From Sarcophilus harrisii (lineage: Eukaryota > Chordata > Mammalia > Dasyuromorphia > Dasyuridae): a DNA stretch of 64,000 bases. The notes beneath the pieces were generated by a model, which was given only the letters and a program-made list of their open reading frames with translations, did no database searches and was not told the origin of the DNA. Of this stretch, positions 27,875-40,019 are shown piece after piece; within the stretch, counting starts at the first letter, position 1; each line of letters begins with the position of its first letter. Made by a program: the position numbers and the translations under genes. The stretch spans positions 619,559,165-619,623,164 of the forward strand of contig NC_045427.1 of NCBI RefSeq assembly GCF_902635505.1, in the 5' to 3' direction.

Positions 27875-28164
27875 AAATGGACTTTTCTTTAAAATAATCA
27901 GTAGCATCTATTTAAAACCAGCAGTAAGCATCATATGTAATGGGGACAAACTGCAACCATTCCCAATAAGATCAGGAGTGAAACAAGGTTGCCCATTATC
28001 ACCATTACTATTTAATATTGTATTAGAAATGCTAGCTTTGGCAATAAGAGTTGAGAGAGATATTAAAGGAATAAGAATAGGCAATGAGGAAACCAAATTA
28101 TCACTCTTTGCTGATGATATGATGGTATACTTAGAGAACCCCAGAGATTCTACTAAAAAGTTAT
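27875..28164 (+). repeat. Sense L1 ORF2 (reverse transcriptase) fragment inside antisense L1, with 14-bp flanking repeat
   Basis: The translation has [20 protein letters not shown] and [16 protein letters not shown], the RT core with the catalytic FADD motif of L1. The fragment is bounded on both sides by TATATTTTTATACA (27861-27874 and 28165-28178), a perfect 14-bp direct repeat that fits a target-site duplication. It has no poly(A) tail at its right end, so it is truncated at both ends. Confidence 0.8.
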
Positions 28165-28232
28165 TATATTTTTATACATATAGGTCTTTTTTTCTTTTTC
28201 TTTGATCTTTTTGGTATACAGACTTAGGATAA

Positions 28233-28612
28233 TGCCAGAGAAACTGAGGCAAGATAGACATTAGAGAGTTTTTAATAATTTATTTGAAAGGGAGAGATTT
28301 ACTGGGACTAAATGGGCCCATGGTTTGGTCCCAAGGCTGAATGAGACTATCCTCTCCAAGAATCCAGCAAACAATGTACATACGGGTCATGATGTCTAAG
28401 AGAGAAGGTGTTTCTCCTTATCTGGATCACCATGATTAGGAGGGAGGGGTGGTTTTGCAGTATTGAGCAGAACAATTAGAAACTGAGGCAGGACAATTTA
28501 GGGGAACTGAGGCAGGACAATTTAGGGAAACTGAGGTAGGACAATTTAGGGAAATCTAGTCAGGACAATTAGGGAAACTGAGTCAGGACAATAAAAGAGA
28601 ACTGTGGCACAA
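28233..28612. mobile_element. LTR-like insertion in L1 (possible solo LTR, fossil)
   Basis: About 380 bp interrupts otherwise continuous antisense L1. The left end begins TGCCAGAG and the right end is near GTGGCACAACA. Near the right end is a run of about five diverged copies of 'aaactgaggcaggacaattt'. No clean target duplication is visible, so the class assignment is tentative. No coding part is present. Confidence 0.35.
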
Positions 28613-29522
28613 CACTAGCAGTGGATCAAAGTATATGTACAGTTTTATAGTCTTTGGGATATACTTCCACATTCTTTTCCAGAATGGTTGGACTAGTTCA
28701 TTTGTGTCCTAATTTTCCCACATCTCTTTCAGAGATTTCTGATAGGCATGAAGTAGTACCTCAGAGTTGTTTTAATTTGCATTAGAGTTTTTTCGTATGA
28801 CTATAGATAGCTTTGGTTTTTTCTTCTGAAAATTACCTATTCCTATCCTTTGATAATTTATCAACTGGGGAATGGTTCTTATTTTTATAAATTCAATTGA
28901 AATCTATACTCAGTATAGATTTGAGAAATGGGATCTTAATCTGAGAAACTAAACATTTAATCTTGATCCCTCTTTGGTCCCATCATTCTTGACTCCATAT
29001 TATACTTGTTTTTGGCCAACAATAGATCCCAGCCCAGACCTCACTTGGTCATTGTTTGGGCTCAGATTGACTCTGAGCGAATGTAAGGAGTAATGGTTGC
29101 CGTTTTAGTCAGAAACCCTAAGATTCTTCTCTCCTAGGACTGATTTTTTTCCCCTAACTAAATAAAAGAGGCCATTCTTTGCCTCATTTCTTACCTAGTC
29201 TTAATCACTGATTGATTGGACAGTTTCCTTAGACAAACTGAGATCTGGAAAGACCTTAACTTAAGAAGGTCAAGGTCTCCCATTGCATGCAGAACCTAGT
29301 AGTTCTGATCTAGCTCTTACCACTGGGCTCAGAGGGCTCTGGAGGAGACAGTAAGATGGGTGATTTTGCATAGCCCTCCCTCACTTAAACCCAATTCACT
29401 TGCAAGTCATAGCATCACCTCCCAAAGGACAAATGACCACTTATTTATGTTTATGTCTAGCCATCCTGGAAAACAGAAGGTTATGTTATTATTTGTCTTT
29501 ATACTTCCTGGAGCAATGCAAA

Positions 29523-29523
<1 letters not shown>

Positions 29524-29564
<41 letters not shown>
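29524..29564 (+). repeat. (TG)n microsatellite
   Basis: About 20 copies of TG, followed downstream by short TA-rich repeats (29590-29625). Confidence 0.95.
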
Positions 29565-29567
<3 letters not shown>

Positions 29568-30727
29568 TGAGTATATAGAGACACACACATATATATTTAT
29601 ATATATATTATATAGGTAGATAGATTATTTTATCCATCATTTATCTGAACTTGCTAAAATTTTTTAATGTTCAGTAAATGGATGACTGAACACTCTCACA
29701 GTTAAGCTTAGCTGGGCAGACCAAGATCCCAGCTCTCATTCCCATTTCTGTGTCTCCCATTGGTCTACGAATGCTTTGAGAATTTTGTGGGCTTTCTGTA
29801 GCCCCCGCAGTTTATATGGTGCTTAGAGCATAGTGGGGGCTCAAGAAATACTGGCTGACTAGCTGCCAATTGATGGTCTCTTCCTCAGGACACAGCCGAC
29901 ACATGTCTCCTGCCCCCAGACGCACAAAGCTCGGTCGGGAGCCATTCCCGATTTCTGTTCCTCCGTCTACAAAAAGGATGGCCCAGAAAGGTTGGCATCC
30001 CCCCGTGTCAGTCACAGAGAAGTTAAATTTGACTCGAGACTGGGACATTTATTCCTGTTTCTGGCTTTTGGCAGCTTTTTGGAACCAAGTGGAGCCTAGA
30101 AAAGAGACAGATAAACAAAAGCAGAGACAGTACAGAAACAGAGACCGAGAGATACAGAGGAAGACAGAAACAAAAACAGAGACAGAGACAGATGGATGCA
30201 GAGAGATCAAAGGCAGGAGTGTCTGTTGTCTGCTATCCTGGTAGGGCAATAGGAGTCCTGAGTTCTTCTTCTAATGAGCTATTTTTGCTCATCACTTTTC
30301 CTTTCCTTCTCTGGACCTCAGTTTCCTCCTCTGCAAAATGGAGCGATTGAATTAGTTAATCAACTGTTCTGCCAACTAAGGACCTCCATCAGCCCATCCG
30401 GTCATCAGGGAAAGAGAGAATTGGTCTCTCTGACATTGCCTCAAGACTAGACCATATTATTCAAAGGAAGAAGAATAGGGGTTTTCCCTTAATTGTTGAT
30501 GCACAAGAAACTCAGCAGTGACTTAGGTTAAAAAAAAAAAAGTAAGCTAAATTGAAAAGTGATTCTCAGAGTGGAGAAAGTGATAGCCTCATTGTACCTG
30601 GGAAATAGTGGGTTCTGGTCTGAGGGCCGTATCCTAGGGAGGGTCTCATCCACCTGGAGGGCGTCCAGGGAAGGGTTTCTACAGTGCAGAGAAGATCGCT
30701 GTGTCCAAGCTGTCAACTAATAAACAC

Positions 30728-31045
30728 CTAGAAGAGCCAGGTGGTGCAGGGAATAGAGGGTGGGGCCCGAAATCAGAAACACCTGAATAGCCTCAGACAT
30801 TAGCTGTAGGAGCAAGTCATTTAATCCTGCTTGCCTCAGTTTCCTCATCTGTAAAATGAGCTGAAGAAGGAAAGGATCTGGCTTCAGATACTTAATAGCT
30901 ATGTGACACTGCACAAGTCATTGAACCCCAACTGCCTCACCCCAAAGAAGGAAAGGGCAAATCACTCCAGTAACTTTGCCAGGAAAATTCCCAAGGAGGT
31001 CACAGAGCATCAGATACAATTGAAATGAATGATAAGCAACAACAA
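30728..31045 (+). repeat. Marsupial tRNA-headed CORE-SINEs, sense, tandem or composite
   Basis: 'gagccaggtggtgcagggaa', 'cctcagacattagctg', 'ctcatctgtaaaatgagctg', then a second 'cttaatagctatgtgacactg' and 'gcaaatcactccagtaactt'. Two SINE segments seem to be joined. Confidence 0.65.
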
Positions 31046-31524
31046 AGCAACGTGCTGGGCACTTTAGGCCCTGGGGATAATAATAATGATAGTTATCATT
31101 ATTACTATTAACATTATATTCAATTGCCCCATTATTAAGGGACCAATGAGGTGGGACAGGGGGCAGGCAACTGAAGACCTGTAGAGACACAGAGTTGTTG
31201 CATTTGTTGTCATGACCGGCTGAAGGCAAACGCTGCAGCAAGAGAGGCAGATAAAGGAAATGAAACGGCAGATAGCTTAAAGTCACTCCAAGCTCTTGGC
31301 CAGGAATGGAGGGCACCTAACATTTACCCAAGTATTTCAGTATTCCTGAGATCCCCTCTATGTGGGTGTTCCTTCTAGTAATATAGAACACAAGTTGTCC
31401 ACGCTTACCCTCTTGGTATGATCCTCCTCCATGAATTCTCTGTTAGTCTGAGGCAGCTCTTGGCCTGAGAACTGCGAACTGTTTTGTTGTTGGCTGTTGT
31501 TTATTTTTAATATTTTAATAACCA

Positions 31525-31755
31525 TTGTTGATGTCCAGTCATATCTGATGCTTTATGACCCATTTGGGGTTTCCTCGACAAAGCTCCCAGAGTTGTTTCC
31601 TCTTTTTTCTCATTTTTCAGATAAGGAAACTGAGGCAAATAGGAATAAGTGACTTGCTCAGGGTCACATAAATGTCTGAGGCTGCATTTGAATTCAGGTC
31701 TTCCTGACTTCAGATTTAGTACTCTATTTACCACATCATCTAGTTTTCTTTGTAG
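31525..31755 (-). repeat. Marsupial CORE-SINE, antisense
   Basis: 'gatgtccagtcatatctgat', 'gacccatttggggtttcc', 'ataaggaaactgaggc' and 'gaattcaggtcttcctgact' match the antisense CORE-SINE at 7905-8170. Confidence 0.7.
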
Positions 31756-31954
31756 TCTCATGTAGTTTATCCTATGCCTTTAAAAGCACTTTGCAAAAAA
31801 CGGCCATAGATGTTACCAGACTGACAAAGGAATCCATGATTCTATAAAGATTAGTGCTAAGTAATGACTGATAAAAATATATTTGCTTGCACTAGTCCTT
31901 AGGATGGAAAAGAACAGGGAGGGAGAAAAGTGCCAGCATGTATATATGTAGGAA

Positions 31955-32330
31955 TAGCGAGATGACTGAAAGAATAGCACTAGAATCAGTCTGAAAGACC
32001 TGAATTCAAATAAAACCTAGGGCACTTAACTAGTTGTATGCTTCCGGACAAATGACTTAATCTCCATCTAGTTCACTAAAATGGGGATAATAACCCCTCT
32101 CCCCATTGATTGTTGTGATGATCAAATGAAGTAAGTTTTGTTTTTTTTTTAATTTTTAATAATAGCGTTTTATTTTCAAAATACACACAAAGATAGCTTT
32201 CAATATTCACCCTTGCAAAACTTTGTGTTCCAAGATTTTCCCCCTCCCTTGTCTCCCCTACTTCCCTGGATAGCAAGTGATCCAATATAGGTTAAACATG
32301 GGCAGCTCTTCTAACCCTATTTCCACACGT
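31955..32330. repeat. SINE (sense) followed by antisense L1 3' end
   Basis: From 31955 to 32135 there is a diverged SINE ending 'aaaatggggataataacccc'. From 32140 to 32330 an antisense L1 3' terminus ('ataatagcgttttattttc', 'caaagatagctttcaatatt') is joined to it. Confidence 0.6.
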
Positions 32331-33100
32331 GTGAGAGAAGATTTGTAAAGAGCTTCAGAGACCTTGAAGCTGTTTATAGGGGCTGAGGAGGATGTAGCCA
32401 CCGGGCTATGTCCGTAAGGAGTGGATACGATGTGAGTTCACACAACCCCATTCTAGAACGGAGGAGGCAGCCATGGACTCTCTGGCCAGAAACGTACCAC
32501 GTAGGGGGGACTAGTCAAAGAGAATCAGCAGCTGTAGCACAAGGAGGCAAATCTGACCTTGGAGATGCGACAGAGACTCGGCGTGATGAGATTCAGGACT
32601 GAAATGTTGCCCTGGAAAGCTGCCACTTATTCTGAAGGAACAGGACATCCTGAGTGTGGTAGGCAGAGTGCTCGGGATCATTAGCAGAATTGTAGCTACT
32701 ACAGGTAAATGGGTACTGCTGTCGGGACTGTGTGCTTACCTCAGACATAAACAAACACCGTGGCTTATGGATCGGTCTCCCTGCCCCAAGTCTCTCCCTA
32801 CTACAGTCTATCCTGCACTTATAGGCCAAATTTATTTTTCCAGTGAGGCAGGTGACCTTGCCCAGCCCTCCCTCATTTAAATCCAATTCACTTGCCTATC
32901 ATAGCATCACATCCCTGATTTTGTGATCCTCTTCCAAATAACAACTCCCCACCACACATCCCACCCAATAAATCTCAGTAGCTTCCAGTTCCTTCTAAGT
33001 AACTATAGAATCTTTATGGCATCCAAAGCCCTTCTTAACCTGCTCTCTACTTCAGCCTTCTTAATTTCTTGCCTCTTCACGCTCAGCAATCTAGTGACAT

Positions 33101-33566
33101 TGTTGAGGTTTGGAAAGGGAGACCCCCAAAGTTTGGGGTCCCCTACCGGCGCTGCGAGGTGTCTCCCAAGAATTTGCAGGCTTGAACCTATCTCAAGGGG
33201 CAAAGCCATTACAAAGCAGACTGAATAGTAAGGGAATTCAGTAGAGAAACAGAAACAAGGAGACATTTACTCAGCTTTCAATCATAGATATATTAATTCT
33301 GTGGCTCACACGAGGAAGGAGTGGTCTCTGGGATCTGGTTCTTTTGACCAAATTATGATTGAGCAGATTACCAGTCAGCAGTGAATTAAGGAGTGAATTA
33401 AGTCTCAGAAGTTTGATCTGTGGGAGTTTCCTGAGGCCAGAAGCTGCCTGACTAAGGAGTGGTCAGAATCAGACTGTTTCCTGAGGCAGAAAATGAGAAT
33501 CACCGACTTATTGCCAGAACAGAAGGCCCCCCTAAAATCAGGGGACCCCAAAATCATATTACATCA
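33101..33566. mobile_element. Probable solo LTR of an endogenous retrovirus (fossil)
   Basis: The 466-bp insert has TG at its left end (TGTTGAGG) and CA at its right end (TTACATCA). It is flanked by the 4-bp direct repeat ACAT (33097-33100 and 33567-33570). It splits an L2-like repeat whose two arms join correctly if the insert is removed. No internal retroviral region is present, as expected after LTR-LTR recombination. The family is not recognised, and age cannot be judged from a single LTR. Confidence 0.55.
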
Positions 33567-33774
33567 ACATTGGTGTCCTGGCACTTCCTGTTATGGGACA
33601 CTCCACCTCCCTACCGCAGGCATTCCCATTGTCTCTCCCTCTTATCTCCGGAATTCTCTCCCTTCTCATCTCTACCTCCTTTGGCTTCCTTTGGGTCCCA
33701 ACTAAAATCCTGTCTTCTACAGGAAGACTTCCCCCACCCGTCTTCATCCAGGTCTGTCTATCGTCTCCAGTTTA

Positions 33775-33776
<2 letters not shown>

Positions 33777-33812
<36 letters not shown>
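33777..33812 (+). repeat. (AT)n microsatellite
   Basis: A run of 18 AT dinucleotides. Confidence 0.97.
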
Positions 33813-33814
<2 letters not shown>

Positions 33815-34199
33815 TGTGTGTTGCCTCTGTGGGTTCCTAATCACCAGCACTTAGCACGGTGTCTAGCACATAGTAGGTGCTTGATGAATGCTTTTTGACT
33901 GATCCTCGTATCTCACCTTCCAGTTCTCTGACAATCCCATTCCCCCCATTACACAATGTAGGGGACACACCTAGGACCCTGTCATCATGATATTTTTCTT
34001 CCTGGACGGTTTTTCCCCTCAACTCCGGAAAGGGCGAGAACACCCCCTCTCTTGCTACAACTGCACTCCGACATCCCGGGTTTTTAAAAATTCTAAGCGA
34101 AAATATTTCTGGTTATGCTACTGAATAGCAAGACATATTTAAAAGACATTATTACTCATCTTAGGAGACCTAGGAAGTGGGGGTGGGGAGGAAGCATAT

Positions 34200-35480
34200 T
34201 TGGGTCAAGGTGATTGGAGCCGGATGCAAACTATCAGAAGGTACCACATCTCGACTAGACAGAGCGGGAAACTAATCCCAAACCTGGCACTGAGGCAGGT
34301 GTATGCAAGTGATGGAAGACTTCAATTATCTGGAGAGTGGCTGCTGAAGCTTTCTCTCTGCCAAAAGCAGAGCAGTTACTAATTTCCCCACTTGAATTAA
34401 TGATAATTTCATCCTTCAAAAGGCGGAGGAAATAATCAGGGGAAATTCTATTCTGGATCTGGTTTTCACTGACAGTGAGGGAACTCCACGGAGGGGGAAA
34501 TGATGGGATCCTTGGGGGAAAGGGACCATTCCATTTTAGGATTTGGAAGAGAGGAAAACTGAACATGGCCATTCCTGAGCCCCCGGTTCCGGGAGAGCTC
34601 ATGAGAAAGAAGAGATAACATCAAATTCTACCCGAGAAGGCAGCCCCGGGAGGGAGGGGAATCTCTTGAGAACAACAGTCTGAAGACACAAATAGAAACC
34701 CTCCTGATGAGAAGGGAAAGGAGGCTTGTCAGAAGGGACCGCACAGGGACACACAGGCAACTTGACGACTGACTTAGGTTTTTAAAAAGACATGTACAGA
34801 AGATAGAGATTTGGGCAGCAAATGAAAGCTGGCTGAATGCAAAGGGTGGCTCGGATGTGTTGGGGTAGTACCAGAAGGGCTACACTCAGGATGCACAGAG
34901 CACCTGAAGAAAGGGATGGACTTTTGTTGTTATTGTTGTTCCTTAAGGTATATTGAGGGAAAGAGTAGGAATAAAGAGAAAGGACTGCTGCTTCAGATCC
35001 AATAGTGAGACAAGGATTAGAGACAATGAAGGAAGGCAGAACTACTCTGCTCTTATTTTGGTTTTGTTTTTTTTCTGTCAAGAGAATGTGCTTTGAAGAG
35101 TTTAGGACAGGGAGTAGGGATAGAGTAGGGAGGGATGGGAAGAGAGCATCTGGTTACTCTTGTCAAATTCAAGTCACCGGGATGAGGTGAGCCATGTCTT
35201 AGACACCAAAAATTGGAGGGAGCGTAGTTGGTCTTTGAAGGACATAAGGAATGGGAGAGGTGCTCCATAACTGGAGGCCGGGACCTACTGACTCATTGTT
35301 CACCGAAAAGAGGAAAAGATTAAACAGCAAGCTCAAAATGTTGATTCCAGGCAAAATTCTAGAATGATTTTAAAGGGATTATTAATGATTAACTAATAAA
35401 GGAACAATTAATTCCCAAGTCAGCATGGATCCATTCATTATGGAGATGGGGATGAAAGGATGCACGAATTCAGGTAAGGA
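34200..35480 (+). repeat. L3/CR1-type LINE copy, broken
   Basis: In shifting frames it encodes CR1-like endonuclease motifs: DNFI, then 'QKAEEIIRG-NSILDLVFTD' near 34395-34485, matching the segment at 6760-6960 in the first copy. Downstream lies a diverged region with CR1-like flavour, including 'ccattcattatggagatgg'. It is many times frameshifted and inactive. Confidence 0.55.
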
Positions 35481-35904
35481 TTTTGGAGAAAGGCCAGCCC
35501 GTTTGGCTGAGGATGGGAGGATTCAGTAGGAAGGGTGGTCAAGAGGAAGAGATAGAAAAGATGAAATAATCCTGAGTCTGGGATCTATTGTCCAAGGCAG
35601 CTGAGTTTGGTATCTGTGGTCAGAGAAATAGAACCAGAGAAGGGATTCATTGGGTCTGGGAGAGGGAGGGTTATCGGCCCCAGGCAAGGATCCTGTCTTG
35701 TTTTGTGTTTACCTCTCATCAATGTGAATCCTGTCCTGTTGATATTAATAAAAATAAAAAAAAAACCCTACAAACACTCCTTGGGCACTGCTTTTCTGTC
35801 TCTTCCAGAATCCTTATCCCAGGAACTATATTTTCAGAAATATGTCACCTTAAGTGGAGATCCTATGGAGATTTCTGGTTGCTCTAAGCTGGAGCTAAGA
35901 TGGA

Positions 35905-36600
35905 GGAGGATGATAGATAGATGGCTTTTATATTACACACTTTTGCAAAACGCTTTAAATATATTATTTAATGTGATCTTCACAATAATCCTGGATGCTG
36001 GGGAGTTGTATTATTCCCAGTCTACACATGAGGAAACTACAGATCAAACAGACAAAAGTTATATGATACGTCCAGAGTCAAACAGCTAATTGAGTGTCTA
36101 AGGAAGGATTTGAATTTGGATCTCTGGACTTCAAACCAAGTGCCTGATTCCACAGTGCTCAGGTGCCTCAATTCAGTATGACTGCTGCGTAACATTGTGT
36201 TCTGGTCGGCCTCCATGTTTACTGGAGGACAGTGGCAGGTGAGATAGGGTGGGATTAAAGGGGAAAGTGAAGGGTTGATGAATGAGGATGGTATTGCAGA
36301 AAATAGACGTTATGATTTCTTCAAGAAAACCCTTTTATCTTATTTATGTGTGTACTTCCCTTCCTTCCAAGTAAGGTCCCAAATCTAGCTAGTCTTTATG
36401 TATTGCTTTAAGGTTTGAAAAGTGCTTTTTACCTGCTTTTATTCTTGCAATCACCTTGGGAAAAGGGATACTATTACTTCCATTTTATAGATGAGGATAC
36501 TGAGTCCAACAGCCATTGTGATTTGCCCAGAGTTACACAGCTCATAAATGACTGAGGCAAGATTCAAACTTGTTTTCCTGACTCCAAGTCCAGCAATCTA
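35905..36600 (+). repeat. Two MIR-type SINE fragments
   Basis: At 35905-36180 there is 'gatcttcacaataatcctgg', 'acacatgaggaaact' and 'agagtcaaacagct'. At 36390-36600 there is 'ttttatagatgaggatactg' and 'cagagttacacagctc'. Both are in sense orientation. Confidence 0.6.
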
Positions 36601-38244
36601 GAAGTTAGTTAGTCCAAACCCTTCATTTTATAGTCTGAAGCCCAGAAAGTTAGTTGCCTTGATCAAGTTCACACAGGTTAAATGAAGAGGGGTTTTGAAC
36701 CCGGATCTTCCAACTCCACATGCTCCAAAGAGGACCCCAATACAGGGTTCCTTCTCTTGTACCTTGCCACTGCCGCCATGATCCAGGAGTTCCCTCTCTG
36801 GGAGGAAGGCTGGTCATCCAATCTCTGAGCGCTTCTAGGGCCCAGAATCTCCTTTACCTTCCCTCCCAAGGCTGCCTGTTCTGTTATCTTGGGATTGTCC
36901 CTACTCATCATTTCAACATTTACCAAACACAATATTTACTAAAAGTAACATTTACTAATCATAATATTTAAATATGTGCAAAGCACTATAACCGTGCTAC
37001 AACTCTTCCCTTATAGTCTGATGAAGGGGAGTTGAGACAGGGAAAAGGAGGAAGCTGGATGGATATGTATGAATGATTGTGATGCAAGGAAGGGGGAGAT
37101 AAATGCAGAGGAGAGACCCCAGGGTCCTGGCTGTGCTTGGACCCCCTTCTGGGGAACAATTTGGGGTGTTCTTGGCTTCTGACAGATCCATCTATAAGTT
37201 CCAATCCCTCTTTTGCAAATATCAGTCCTGGTATTCTTGAGGATAGAGAGACCTTTTAGGGTTCATTTCTGCCATTCCCCTGCCTCGATTCCAATTTCTC
37301 CCCAACTCCCCTTCATCCTTGCATCTCTTAGCATCGTGGCAGTAGCTGCTGTTACAGCAATTTATTCAAGTGATCTGGCCTGAGCTGCTCCTGCTTCAGT
37401 GGCATAAATCAGAATAAATAACCATCAGGAGCTGTACTGATTCTACCTCGTGTTATTTTTTTCTCTGAATGCAAAAGGAAAGCAGCTGTTTTCCTGGTTG
37501 CTCTGAGGGCACGAGGGAGCCTGAGCTTCTGTTTGGGGGTGGGGAAAACTCTTCTATCATTTGACTCACGCTGAATCCCACCCTGCAGTGCCCAGACTCC
37601 GGGGAACACCGTAAGGGCATCCCTGGTGGCTCATCCCTCCATTTCTCCCAGCTGAGATTCAGTCACAGGCTTAAGGTGGGGACAAGAGAGAAGAGGAGGC
37701 CTCAGGGATGGAAAAACATTCTCAGGGAAAAAAAAAGCCAAACAAAACCACGAGCTCTGAAGGGGGAAATCCCTCCCTCTCCTCCTCCCTCCATCGACCT
37801 CTCTAGCTCCCCAGCCGTTCCCCATCACTGAGCAGTCAGTGGATGCTATTACCATGGAAACAGGCCCAGGAGTCCCGTTGCTATGCTGGCTGCCACACAG
37901 ACGCGTCCCCATGACAACTGCCCCTGGCGGCCTGGGTCAGGCCAATGCTTCCTTCTTGGAAGGTACACTTATATACTGCTCTTAGGCTGAGGGCAGGTAG
38001 AGCTTTGCAGTTTAGAAAGAAGAGTAATAGCTAGAGATGAGCCTTGCTTCTTGACCCCTCCAGTGCTATGTGAGGGGATAAAATAGGGGGAGAATAGTGG
38101 TATGGGGAGGCCATGGAGTAATCTCACCCTCCTCCCTTCCCCCAGTTTAGTGAGAACAGCTCTGAAATTCTCCTTGCAAGGAAGCTCCTCAGCATTCTCT
38201 TTGGGTCTGGAACTAGGACCCTGGCCTTTGAAGGTATTGGCACT

Positions 38245-38366
38245 GCCAGGGAGAGGCAAACACTGGGAAAAGCAGAAGAGAAAATCCTCAGCCCAGAACT
38301 CAGTGGCCAGGGAGAGGCAAGCACGGGGAAAGCAGAGGAGAGAAGTCCTCACCCCAGAACTCAGTA
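38245..38366 (+). repeat. Tandem duplication, 61-bp unit x2
   Basis: GCCAGGGAGAGGCAA begins each copy (38245 and 38306) and 'ccagaactcagt' ends each. The two copies are roughly 85% identical by eye. It is not a recognised repeat family. Confidence 0.85.
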
Positions 38367-39159
38367 ACTGGAATGAGAAAAGTCAGCAAAAATCCAGTCT
38401 CCCACCTGAATAGAGTAGTCTTTGGGAGACTGACTGGTGACTGCCTCTAAGTCTATGGCTAGCTCATTCAAGAAACATTCCACAGAATCACAGAACATTA
38501 ATGATAGAATCTAGTCCCCCCTTCTTCCCCCACCAACTTTAAACTGAGGTTCAGAGAAGCCAAGTCATCTACCAAGGTTGCACAGATCAATGAATATCAG
38601 AGATTAGACCTGAATTCAGGTCTTCTGAACCAAGTCCAGTGCTCTAAAATAGTGTCTACCATGTGTTATAACTGATCCCTTCAATAATTAAAACAATATG
38701 GTCATGAGACAGTGAACTACTTGAGATCTGGAAGAATATATTGTAGGTGGAAGACCCCCTCCTCAGAATGTTGGAAGGGTCAAGGGACAGGATTTAGGAA
38801 GAAGGAGTGGATTGGGGATCAGGCCTTGGGTACCCCATTGGTCAGCTTTGCTGGGCATCCCTAGGAAGCCATCCAAAGGACTCTGTCTTCCACCTGATGT
38901 TTTCCTTTTTGTTTTTTTTTTCCTAACTATGACCCTTGGCCCAAGTTAGCCTATCTTCTGCCTCCTGCATATGTTCAACTTCTAAAAACCAGTATCTCTG
39001 ATTCCTAATCACTTCCCTCCCTTCTCCTAGCATTGGCCTTGTATCAAGATGTTCCAATCTGGCAACTGTCCCCTCTTTCCCTTCTATTCTCCACATCTAC
39101 TGGTTCCAAACAATAAAGCTGTATTTTCCAGAGCTTATTCACAAGGAAGAGGAGAAATC

Positions 39160-39530
39160 AATAATCACTTATTAAACACTTACCATGTGCCAAGCATTGT
39201 GTTAAATGCTGGGGATACAAATCCAAGCAAAAAGAGATGGTATCTGTCCTCAAGGACATTTTAACAGAGAAGATGACACATAAAAGAAAAGTGAAAAGGT
39301 AGAGGGGAAACTGCTGAAGCAACAGGGCAAAGCCCAGAAAATGAGGGATGACTGGAATGGACCCTTCCTGAAAATGAAGGTTCTGGGAAGAACTCACCCA
39401 TAGGAGAAAGGTGTTATGGGAGAGAAGAAAAAGGCAATTGAAGTATGGTGAGTAAGACCAGAGAGAGCTCATTAAGATAATCAGGTTAGAATAAGAAAGG
39501 ACTTTAGAGATGCTCATTTTGTGGAAGGGG
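39160..39530 (-). repeat. L2-like fragment, antisense
   Basis: 'cttattaaacacttaccatg', 'tgtgttaaatgctggggata' and 'gtatctgtcctcaagg' are the reverse complement of the L2 3' end. Confidence 0.6.
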
Positions 39531-40019
39531 AAACTGAGGTCTAGAGAAATGAAGCAATTTATCTAGTTACACAGAATCTCTGTGTAATTCAACTTTCTCC
39601 CCATTCCAGAAAGTACATGGCATCGTCAGGAACTCAGATGCCCTGATTCCAAATCCAGTACACTTTCCAATAAATCACAGGCTTTATGTATATAAATAAA
39701 CTCCAGATGGGATTACACCTAATTTTTCTAAACCCAATTTTCTGGCAAAGTTTTCCAGAGTCTAGCTTATCTCTTAAAATGCTCTAAGCCTAGAATTCCA
39801 GCTATCTCACCTTCTACCTCCACCCCACACCTCTGTTCTGGCCCATTCTACGCAGATCCATCCAGGATACGTTGAATTCATCCCTTGACTCATTCTCAGT
39901 TATTGGTTAGTGATGCTTTCTCTCTATTGCCCACCAAGAAAATGCTAAGAAACTAGAAACAGAATTCCTAGGACTCCAAGAGAACCCATGATTTTATTAC
40001 CTTAAATTTTCTTCTTTTT

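Larger units (their letters stand above)
27185..28890 (-). repeat. Antisense L1 LINE, interrupted by two insertions
   Basis: Read left to right it is the reverse complement of an L1 3' end ('tgcaaagatagttttccaac', 'ctagacagcaaataatcc', 'gatccacactcagtccc', 'gttgatcatcgcataattt'). It continues after two insertions with 'catataggtc', 'agcagtggatcaaagta' and 'ccagaatggttggac' up to about 28890. The inserts are a sense L1 piece (27875-28164) and an LTR-like element (about 28233-28612). Confidence 0.75.
32870..33900 (+). repeat. L2-like LINE 3' region split by an LTR
   Basis: The left arm (32870-33100) has 'ccaaagcccttcttaacctg' and 'ctcagcaatctagtgacat'. The right arm (33567-33900) continues with 'ggtgtcctggcacttcc' and 'ggaattctctcccttctc', and ends 'gcacatagtaggtgcttg'. 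An (AT)n run (33777-33812) lies inside the right arm. Confidence 0.6.

Noticed and set aside
27978-28205. Reverse-transcriptase ORF as a live gene
   Set aside because: It is a 290-bp internal piece of L1 ORF2, cut at both ends and embedded in another L1.
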